This document shows, in pieces, positions 32,489 through 41,270 of a stretch of 64,000 nt of DNA (the first letter of the stretch is position 1; every line of letters begins with the position of its first letter). The DNA is taken from contig OY730172.1 of the NCBI GenBank assembly GCA_963422465.1, positions 3,410,001 through 3,474,000 of the forward strand, read 5' to 3'. The notes beneath the pieces are model-generated. The model was not told where the DNA came from. It ran no database searches and saw only the letters and a list, made by a program, of their open reading frames with translations. A program made the position numbers and the translations under genes. The DNA is from Lichina pygmaea. Taxonomy: Eukaryota; Ascomycota; Lichinomycetes; Lichinales; Lichinaceae.

Positions 32489-32893
32489 ATGCCTCCAAAG
32501 TCATGTGCGACTGTTAGCTGAACTCAGCTGGCTGCTCAAATCCGTGATCGGGGTTTTGTTTCACGTATACCCTGCGACTTTTGTGTTCTCCGTGGTCATC
32601 CGTGCTTCCAGATGCCAGGAGAAGACGATAAGTTGAAATGTGCTGCGTGCACTCGGCGTGGAAGGTCTTGTGTCTCTGTGTCCTGGGAATCTTTGAACAT
32701 GTCCCGGGACAACCTCCGTGAGGATGTTGCCGCTGACAAGGCAACACGTGATGCACTCTTTGAACAACTTGCCACAGTGCAGGCTCATCTGTCTCGGAAG
32801 CGAAAGGTGTTGGAGGGTGCCGAGGTCTGTGCAAGACAGAAGCTTCAGTGCTTGGTGAAAGAGATGGAGTCGGATGGTGAGGATTTGACTTGA
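32489..32893 (+). pseudogene. Antisense Cys-rich/coiled-coil frame of A1 (family-A type)
   Basis: A 405-bp frame starting ATGCCTCCAAAG (MPPKSCATVS), opposite the element. Expected layout: basic N terminus, a cysteine group with KCAACTRRGRSC (about residues 52-63), SWESLNMSRDNLRED, then a long Lys/Glu/Leu helix (about 80-130). It ends four bases short of the pol terminator, so the two frames are tail to tail. The same length and layout are seen in A2 and A3, and the B versions align without gaps over this length. No function is known to me. Confidence 0.7.
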
Positions 32894-32897
32894 TCAG

Positions 32898-35800
32898 TCA
32901 TTGACACATCCCTCCTGCAGGCCGAGCTGTTCGGTCCTGCTCCTGCTGAAACTGTCGCAGAAGAAGCTGGCAGTTCACGAGGTTCTTGAGTGGTTCCCAG
33001 GTATTCTCCGAGTCTGGGTATCCTTTCCACTTGACGAGGTATTGCTGACCTTTTCTAGCCAGGATCTGTTCAACCTCAAACTCTTGTTCTTCTTCGGGTT
33101 GGTGATGGAATGTTTCCTGCAAGGGTGTGCTCTGGTCGGCTGGTTCAATCATCGATATATGAAAGTTTGGATGGACTCTGGCATCCCTTGGTAGTCGCAG
33201 TCTGACGTTGACTGGTCCAGTTTTTTCTTCGACTGAAAATAGTCCGACCTTGACATGGTCTAGTTTCTTTGTTCTTGGTTTCTTTGTTTTCCAATTTCTT
33301 GTGAGGAGGTAGACTTTATCCCCCTTCTTTAGCTGAGGTGCCATTTTCAATTTCTTGTCCATTTGATGTTGCATTTTTTCTGAGGTTTCTTGAAGGTAGT
33401 GCCTCATCATCGTGTGTGTTTGTCGTAGGAGCTTGTCGTGTTGGAGTGCTTTCTCCGCATTTGGTGAAGCTCTGCTTGGCATCCTGATGTTCGCATGTTG
33501 TCCAAAATTGGCAAAAAATAGTGATTCCTTTGTTGAGTCTGATCTGTGCTGGTTGATTGCCAGCTGTGCCACCGGTAATAACTGTACCCAATTACTGTGA
33601 GTCTTGTTGATGTAATGCCGTAAGTAAGTCTCCAGGACTTGGTTCGCTCGCTCCGTCTGGCTGTCGGTTCGTGGGTGATAGGCTGTAGACATTTTGGGTT
33701 TTGTACCCATGGCTGCACTGATTGTCTTCCAGTAGTTGGATGTGAAGAGTTTGTCTCTGTCTGTAATGATTGTGATCAGAACTCCGTGGTCTCTGACCAA
33801 TCTGTCCAGTAAGAGGTATCCCAACTGTTCTGCTGTGTGGGTCTCCTTGAATGGTACCGCTATTAGATATTTTGTGAATCTGTCCACTATCACCATAATC
33901 AAGTTGTAGGTGATTCCTGTGACTGGGTCTTTGGACTTGGGTAGCTTTGTGATGAAGTCCATTGACACGTCTTCCCACGAGCCTCTCAGTATTGTGTTCG
34001 GGTGTCCTTCTCCGTATGGCTTATGTCTTCCATGTTTGTTTTTCTGGCATAGTAGACACTTGCTGATGTAGTTTGTGACATGTTGTCAGAGGTTAATGAC
34101 ATTGTTCCCTGCCCGTTGGATAAGGTCTGTGGTTTTGGAGATTCCTGGGTGACCATGTGCTGGATTGTCGTGGTAGTTCCTTATTAGTTCTTCAGTGTCT
34201 TCTGCCGTGAGCTTGTTGATCTGTGGCTGGGGCACCAGGTTTCCTTGCTGGTCCTGCTGTAAGATCGTTCCTTGGTGTTCATCATCTTCCATGTGGTCTT
34301 TTTGTCGGCTTAGTGCGTCTGCTCTCCTATTGTCTTGTCCAGGGGTGTACAAGATCTTGAACTTGTGTTGCCCTAGGAGTTCAGCCCATCTGACTTGCTG
34401 TCTGTTCAGCTTCTTGGTTGTCATGAACGTTGTCAGATTCTTGTGGTCTGTGAGAATGGTGAGTTCGGAACTGCTTTCCGCGTACACTCTCCAGTGTTTG
34501 AGTGCGTTGACAACTGCCAGTAGCTCTTTGTCGTGGATATCATAGTTTTGTTCCGCTTGTGTCATTTTTTGTGAGTAGTAGGCAACTGGGTGCCACTTGC
34601 CGTCTGCCTGTTGGCATAGACATGCTCCCACTGCCTGATCTGAAGCGTCTGTCTTGATTCGTGTTGGTTGGCCTGTCTTGAAGTTGAGGAGAACTGGTTC
34701 CTTGGTGCAAGCGTCCTTGAGCTGTTGGAATGCTTTTTGTTGTCTCTCTGTCCACCAGTACTCCACGTCCTTCTTCGTGAGTTCTGTCAGTGGTGTTGCC
34801 ATCTGTGAGTAGTTCTTGATGAACTGTCAGTTGAAGTTGGCAAATCCCAGGAAGGCTTGTACTTCCTTAACTGATGTCGGTGTTGGCCATTGCTGAATCA
34901 CTTTGATTTTCTCAGGGTTGATCTTGATCCCTTCAATCCCTATGATGTATCCAAGGAATTCAACTTCCAGTTTGTTGAACTCGCATTTCTTTGGGTTGAG
35001 CTTGAGCCCTGCCTCTTGTAGGCATCGTAGAACATCCTTCACATGTTTGGTATGTTCCTGTTGCATGTTCGAGTAGACAAGAATGTCGTCCAGGTAGGCG
35101 ATAGCTGTTTGGTCCAGGTGTGCTCTGATGACGTTGTTGATCAATGCTTGACATGTTGCTGGTGCATTTGTGAGTCCGAATAGCATAACCAGATACTTGT
35201 AGTGTCTGTATCGGGTTCTGAAGGCTGTCTTCCATTCTTCTCCTTCTTTCATGCGTATCAGGTTGTATGCTCCTTTCAAGTCCAGCTTGGTAAAGATTGT
35301 AGCTTGGCTGATCCTGTCTTGCAATTCGTTCACATTTGGCAACGGATATCAGTTCTTGATGGTAATGTTGTTGAGTTTCCTGTAATCCACACAAAGTCGA
35401 AGACTTCCGTCTTTCTTTAGTGCAAATAGTATCGGGTATCCTGCTGGTGATTGAGATTCTTGAATGAAACCCTTTTTCAGGTTTTCCTCCAGGTACTCGC
35501 GAAGTACTTGGAGCTCTTTCTCTGATAACTGGTAAATTGGTCCAAATCCTGGCTCCGTCCCTGGTTGCAACTTGATCTCATGATCCCAAGGTTGGTGCTT
35601 AGGCAACGTTGCTGTTGTTGTCTCTTCCTGAAAGAGGTTATCATACCCAGGTCAGTACTCTTCAGGGATCTCCAGAGGGTTAACAACTTCCTCTCTCTTC
35701 ATCTCTGACTGTTTGGCCACCTGGTTCCGGGGTGTGCCTGTCAAGGCGGACCTCTTCTCTTGAGAGTTGTCCTTTCTGTCAGTGAGGTTCCACTGAGGAC

Positions 35801-36268
35801 TCCTTCCCTCATCTGTCCACGCCTTCTGCGGCTGGTAACAGGTCCGAGCTGCGTTGTTAGTGCAGTTCCTAAACGTGAGTACTCCTGTTCTCCAGTTAAC
35901 AACTGGGTTGTGCTTCTTTAGCTAAGGCATCCCCAAATAGATATCCTGAGTGGCCAACTTGACAATATCAAGGTGGATCCTTTCAGCATGGTGTCTGGTA
36001 ACTATTTCCATTGGCTGCGTCTCATGGCAGACTAGCTCTGTCTGTCCATTTGCCATCGTGAGCTGATAGGGCTGCTGCTTGCGTCTCCTTCCAGTGCCGA
36101 GGGTATCGTAAAGTTGTCTTGAGATGTAGTTTCCACTGGCTCCAGAGTCAACAAGTGCGTATGTCTGTACTGGCGTGTTGGCATGTAGTGACACAGGCAA
36201 TCGCAGGTGCTTTGCGTTGCTAGGGGTCATGTTGTTGAGCTCCCAATGTTGCCCCTTGACAAGGGAGT
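32898..36268 (-). pseudogene. pol of A1 (fossil): PR-RT-RNaseH-IN-chromodomain
   Basis: Protease DSG at 36141-36149. RT with [13 protein letters not shown] and YLDDILVYS (DD at 35085-35090). RNase H with TDASDQAVG and a DKELLAVV segment near 34520-34650. Integrase core with D at about 33959, ITDRDKLF and E 35 residues later (D-x35-E). The GPVN-containing C-terminal part is followed by a chromodomain [20 protein letters not shown] with ENTWEPL (32945-33080). The integrase-chromodomain frame 32898-33968 is the longest in any A or B copy. Pol is in the -1 frame relative to gag. Broken. Confidence 0.88.
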
Positions 36269-37768
36269 TCAGTCTTTTCCCGACCGAAGTGTCTTACCAC
36301 TGACTGGGCAATGGGTCCAGCCATTCCCATCAGTTCTGAGGAATCTGTTCATGAATTTGTCTTGCTGATGCTTGTCACATCCAGGCTTGAGGCAGTACTG
36401 CCAATTGTCAACGTAGCAGTTGTAGTTGTTGCCTTGCTGTAGGAACATGAGGTGTTCGTGCCAATCATGTGTGTGCCCGGGGAATGTGGTGTGTTGGCGT
36501 TTGTCCCAAAGATGGATCTCACACACATCCTTCTCGCAATTGACCCAATGCTTGTGGCAGGTGGCGTGGTAGGGTGAATGTCCTCCGTACCTTCGTAGTT
36601 GTTCGTGGTAGGTGCAGTAGTGCCTTGTGCAAAACCTCCACTGTAGTTCGCCGTGCCGTAGATTTCGTGGGTCCATGCTGTAAGCATAGCTTCCTTGTGG
36701 TATTTCTTCTTTGATAGACGTGGGTTCATCTCGGTCCCCATCAGAGGTGGTTAAGGGCTCCTGTCCCTTGTCCTGACCTGTTAGTTCTGGTAGGTCCTTG
36801 CCTCCTGATGTTGCCAGTTGGTGGGCTGCTTCCAATATCTGATCGTAGTCGTCCCATTGTTCAAGAGATAGCTGAGCCTCTCCTGGTGGGTCCTCTGGCT
36901 CGATGATATTCCAGTCTCTGTCGAGCGTATTAAGTTGCTGTCGGTGCACCTTGTTCTTTGAACAACAGTCTTTCACCATGTGGCCTAGCTTGCCACAGGC
37001 ATAGCACTTCAGTGCTTTCCCCTTTTTGTTGTTCCTTCCCTTCGTGAACCTTCTCTTGTGGTGGACTGCATCCAGTTCCATGGGTGCATAGCCATATGGA
37101 TCATGTGGCGGTGCCTTGTTAGGCAGCTTGTAGTGGTTGCTCACATGCCATGCAGGGTGGCTGTATCCTCTGTTGTGGTGTTTCTCCATCGCTCGCTCGA
37201 ATAGTTTGTCATCAATGTTGATTGCTTGTGCGATGAGTTCATCCAGTGTGTCAACTGCTTGTCTGTCGAAGGTGATCTCATCCTTCACGTTTTCCTTGAG
37301 TCCACGTCGGTACATGACTATCAGGGCGTCGTTGTCCCAGTCGGTCAGTACTGAGTATTGTTTGAACTGCGTGGTGTACTCCGTGGCTGAGTGTTGTTGC
37401 TTGATGTGCTAGATCATTCGTATAGCCACTTTGTCTTTGTTAGATGGTCCAAGGATCCTTTTGATCTCGTCCTTGAATCGTGTCCATTTTGTCATCTATT
37501 CTGTTGTGCCATCGTGGTCTCTGTTTCCTGAGAGGTGTTTGTTGACGTAGAGCTTGATCCATCGATAAGCATTGCCTCTCATGTAAGTGGTTGCGAAGAG
37601 TGGCCACTTTTCTTTAGGCAGCTTCGTCTCTGGTTGGAATTGAAAGTAGACTTGGAGTTGCATGAGCCAATCATCAACCTTGTTCCTTTCGCCGTAGAAC
37701 AGGTCTGGCTTGGCAACACTAATCTTTCCATCTGGGAAGTTGGGGTTGGTTACTCCTGAGGTACTCAT
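36269..37768 (-). pseudogene. gag of A1 (fossil) with triple Cys/His module
   Basis: Start MSTSGVTNPNFPDGK at 37768. Capsid segment, then a knuckle C-x2-C-x4-H-x4-C (36965-37006), an acidic linker, and a C-terminal region with three copies of W-x2-C-x4-C-x2-H at 36605-36640 (WRFCTRHYCTYH), 36512-36547 (WVNCEKDVCEIH) and 36368-36403 (WQYCLKPGCDKH). Ordinary Ty3/Gypsy Gags end soon after the knuckle, so this extra module is unusual. It ends with SGKD at 36269. Broken. Confidence 0.85.
36275..36281 (-). promoter_or_regulatory. Candidate -1 frameshift heptamer before the gag terminator (A1)
   Basis: Minus-strand GGGAAAA in the gag frame as G GGA AAA, one codon before the terminator shared by all A and B copies. 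Pol is open in the -1 frame through this point. The heptamer fits the X XXY YYZ rule. Other copies read AGGAAAA here, so the assignment is tentative. Confidence 0.4.
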
Positions 37769-37776
37769 CCTTGAGG

Positions 37777-37784
37777 GTCTTCAA
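37777..37784 (-). promoter_or_regulatory. Self-priming primer-binding site of A1
   Basis: Next to the 5' LTR. Its minus-strand sequence TTGAAGAC is the exact complement of GTCTTCAA at 37986-37993 (minus strand), about 30 bp downstream of the sense TATA box at 38023-38030. It carries no TGG start typical of a tRNA-matching site. Confidence 0.6.
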
Positions 37785-37786
37785 AG

Positions 37787-38339
37787 TGTTGTGGTCCGTA
37801 CTGTACTGTCCTATCCGAGTATAGGATTAGGGCGAGAGGTGGAAGGCGGGTTGGTTCTCGCAGGAGAGGAGTGTCAAGGAGTGCGAAGGGGTTTGGTGGA
37901 ACATGGTGGTGGTGACACCTGATCAACGGCTTCGTACAAAAGGATTGTATTGAAGTAGATCTAGTTGTCTGGATCACAACATGAGTTGAAGACGATCGTT
38001 CCATAGGGGAACTATCGCCTGGCTATATAGTGCCCAGTTTGTGAGCAGAGTGAGCTCTGCTCACTTTGCTCACTTTGCTCACTTTTCATGCACACTGCGG
38101 CGCGCTGGGTGAGCTCTGCTCACTTTGCTCACTTTTCATGCACGCTGCGGTGAGCTGGGTGAGCTCTGCTCACTTTGCTCACTTGTTTGTGCATATGCAT
38201 GCTGCGGCGAGCACCCCCTGGTTTGTCTCGCCGGTCACGTGACTGGTTCCCGTGTCACGCTGTCTGGTACTTCTGTCCAGTATCCTGTCTGCTGCTTTCT
38301 GTGAGTATATAAAGACTGTGTTCCTCCTGGGTCGTAACA
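37787..38339 (-). repeat. 5' LTR of A1 (family A)
   Basis: TGTTGTGGTC to GTCGTAACA, 553 bp. About three U3 units, one fewer than its partner. Sense TATA CTATATAG at 38023-38030. Confidence 0.93.
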
Positions 38340-38461
38340 CAGATCTTCTAGCTAATAGTGAACTCCTTCAGAAAACCTTTGAAGGGATAAAAACTGAAGG
38401 CAGGGTGTGACTAGGGAATGTAACAAAAGGAATCTTGAAGTTTCTGGTAAGAGAAGAGAAT

Positions 38462-39419
38462 CTAGGTATTGGATTGGGAATAGTGGAGTTTGAAAGCTAG
38501 ATTAAACTGGTTTAGTCTTTTCAAAGACATAAACCAGTACAAGAACTTCTGTAGTAGCTCTGGGTTTGAAATAATAGTGGTGAAGTCTTGGGGATTAAAA
38601 GAGACTTGTTGTCTTTGTCTTGAATAAAGAGAGCATGAAGAGGTGATATGTTTTGCAGTTTCTTCTGCTTGGCCACACACACATAGTGGGGTAGGGAAGT
38701 CAGGAACTCCAGCTCTGAAAAGAAAACTTGCCAGACCAATTCTTCCAGTCCTGATTTGCAGTAGCAGACTTGCCTCAGCTTTCTGTAACTCTTTGTAGAG
38801 CTTCAGATTGTTTTTGTGTGGCTTTTGACAGAAAGTCTGCCAGCCTGGATAGCTTCTTCTTTTCTTCTCTTCCTATTGGTCTTCCCACTCTTTAGTAAAG
38901 AGCTTTTGTAGTTCTTTCTTTGAACTAGCCTGGTTAGTAGTTATTTGACTTAACCAAGTGAATTTCCACTTAGAAGAGATAGTTGAGGATTCCTTTAAAG
39001 GTTTCTTCAAGAGAGAGGCATAGCTGGAAATAGTGGAAAAGATACTGTCAAGAAAGTATTTGAGAGGGGAGTTTTGAATAGAAGAAAGAAAACAGGCAGT
39101 GCGAAATTTAAAGTATAGGTCTAGAGGTAGAAGAAAAAGCTCACTCTCTAATAGAAAAGAAGGAGTGGCTTTGAAGGCACCCCCAATAAGTCTTAGGCAT
39201 CTGTTTTGAAATGAAACAAGAGAAAAGATATTGGAGGATTTTCTTAGAGGGTTAAACCAGATCCCCACTGCATAGCTCAGTAGAGATCTCAGTATAGCAG
39301 TGTACACCAGACGTGATGTGTGAACTGGAAAGCCCCAAGTAGAATAGGAAGTTCTAGAAAGAGAAGAGAGTGCTTTCTGTGCTTTTTGAAGAATAATCCT
39401 CTGGTGTTTGTGCCAGTGG
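38462..39419 (-). pseudogene. L4 ORF2, C-terminal third
   Basis: Near-identical to L1: HWHKH region at the truncated right end, YAVGIWFNPLRKSSN, CLRLIGGAFKATPSF, WEDQ, LYKELQKAEASLLLQ and the zinc motif CVCGQAEETAKH (about 38640-38690), ending HYSQSNT at 38462. One interruption near 38870. Truncated at its 5' side. Confidence 0.85.
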
Positions 39420-40425
39420 CCACAGTCGTACTATGCCAGAACATAGTGTAGAGTTGGCACCCCCCCACAGGGTCTCTACCACACTTTCCCACAGTCCCGA
39501 GGTCTCTTGCACTCTGCCGTACGTGCTCACCCCTGGGATCCTGCTTCAGAGTGCTGGGTCACCAGCCCAGAGCCCACACTCCAACTGTAGTTTGCTCCCT
39601 GAGCTTGTTGTTTGCAGCCTAAGCCTGCACTCCGTACAAACCGGCATGCGCATCTGTCCTCTCGGGCCATATAGACAGTCTTGTAGTAGGCCCAGGCCCT
39701 ACCTCTGTCACTGCCATTATATGCCACACCTCGCAGTTGTTAACTGTTTTGTGTTACCTTCGCAGATCTCTTGTACAAAGGCTGACCATACCTCGCAGAC
39801 TTTACAGACCCTGCAGGCTGTGCCAGCACCTGCAGGGCTGCCTTTCCAGTCCACTAACCAAGTAGGGAGGAGTTCTCCTTGGTCCGCTGTCACCTGTGGG
39901 GCCCTGGTTGCACCTTTTGGCCCACTGGATAACCCAGTCCCCTGGCCCCAGATTGTGGATTGTACAAAGAGACTTCGTGGCAAGGCCTTAGGCAAAACCA
40001 TCAAGCCAGCACTTTGGCTATCACACGGCCCTTAGGCACTGGAGTGGCGATGTCTCCTTGTACGACCACTCTTCTTCTTTAACAGGTGGTCCGTGTTTGA
40101 TTAACAACACTGTGGTGCCAAGGCCACTCCCCCCCTAGCAGATCCTCACGTGTTAGCTGGAGACTCTGCTAGGAGGGTGACGTGACGAGAACTCCTCTCG
40201 ACTACTCCAGAGGTGCTCTATCAGACACCTAGACTTCACATCCACCAGCTGTGGGGCTGGCTTCAGGCTGTAGCGTACACGGTAGTTGTCTGTCGGGTGG
40301 TTTTCATCTCCCAAGCTTGGTCGCAGTCCTCTGTTCTGCTGTAGCTGTTTCACAGGGGTGTCCAGGGTGCCTGCGCGACACCTCCGGTGGCCTGTCGCTC
40401 CGCAACACCAGCAGCTCGACCTAGA
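39420..40425. other. Unidentified GC-richer block (1 kb) at the 5' end of L4
   Basis: Lies between the truncated 5' end of L4 and the right copy of the L4 target duplication. It is richer in G/C than its surroundings and has none of the transition-type decay seen in neighbours. A 200-codon plus-strand frame (39433-40035) has no recognisable features. On the minus strand, 40153-40455 contains SSCWCCGATGHRRC, a near-knuckle, followed downstream by a G-rich tract CTAGGGGGGGAGTGG (about 40125-40139). It could be a separate fragment of a retroelement, or sequence joined to L4 by template switching. No repeat of it occurs in the window. Confidence 0.4.
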
Positions 40426-41270
40426 CACTGCCACATAACCTATATGGCTATGCACTCATGGAACTGGATGGTGTCCACCACAGGGGAAGGTTCACAAAAG
40501 AAAAGAACAACAAAAAGAGGAAAGCACTGAAGTACTATACCTGTGGCAAGCTAGGCCACATAGTGAAAGACTGTTGTTCAAAGAACAAGTTGCACTGACA
40601 GCAACTTAATACACTTGACAGAGACTGGAATGTCATCAAGCCAGAGGACCCACCAGGAGAGGCTTAGCTATCCCTTGAACAATAGAACAATTATGATCAG
40701 ACACTGGAAGTAGCCCACCAACTGGCAACATCAGAAGGCAAGGACCTACCAGAACAGATAGGTCAGGACAAGGGATAGGAGCTCTTAACCACCTCTGATA
40801 GGGACTGAGACAAACCCATGTCTATCAAAGAAGAAATACTACAAGGAAGCTATACTTACAACATGGACCCACAAAACCTACAGCACAGTGAACTACAGTG
40901 GAGGTTCTGCACAAAACACTACTGCACCTACCATGAACAACTACAAGAATATAGAGGATAACCACCCTACCATACCACCTACCACAAACATTAGGTCAAC
41001 TGCAAGAAGGATGTGTGTGAAACCCACCTTTGGGACAAGTGTCAACACACTGTATTCTCTGAGCACACACATGATTAGTACAAACACCTCATGTTCCTAC
41101 AGCAAGGTAACAACAACAACTGCTATGTCAACAACTGGCAGTACTGCCTTAAGCCTGGATGTGACAAGCATCAGCAAGACAAATTCATGAATGGATTCCT
41201 CAGGACTGACAGGAATGGCTGGATCTATTGCCTAACCAGTGGAAAAACACTTCAAACAGGAAAAGATTGA

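Larger units (their letters stand above)
31852..38339 (-). mobile_element. Chromovirus A1, complete length (family A)
   Basis: 6.5 kb, LTRs 31852-32445 (3') and 37787-38339 (5'), TSD CAGAT at 31847-31851 and 38340-38344 inside LINE L4. It keeps the most CpG and the longest frames of the A and B copies, and its LTRs differ by a few percent, mostly transitions, apart from U3 repeat number. It is the innermost of five layers, hence young. It is broken, with about half a dozen breaks in gag-pol. Confidence 0.93.
31788..39419 (-). mobile_element. LINE L4, 5'-truncated, split by A1
   Basis: The 3' tail (TTTTTATTTTATTTTATTT) starts at 31788. Own sequence is 31788-31851 and 38345-39419. A1 sits in its 3' UTR with TSD CAGAT. 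The flanks in B3 gag are GACACTGCCATAT (left, ending 31787) and GACACTGCCACAT (right, from 40426), a target duplication with one difference. Between the LINE 5' end and that right flank lies an unexplained 1-kb block (39420-40425). Very close to L1 in sequence. Confidence 0.88.
31123..41270 (+). pseudogene. gag of B3 (fossil, split by L4)
   Basis: Pieces 31123-31787 and 40426-41270. Start MSTSEATNPNF; zinc-knuckle region near 40530-40575; Cys/His-rich C-terminal region at 40900-41190; shared terminator at 41268. Broken. Confidence 0.8.

Noticed and set aside
39433-40035. 200-codon plus-strand frame in the unidentified block
   Set aside because: No motif, unusual composition, and frames exist on both strands because the stretch is GC-richer.
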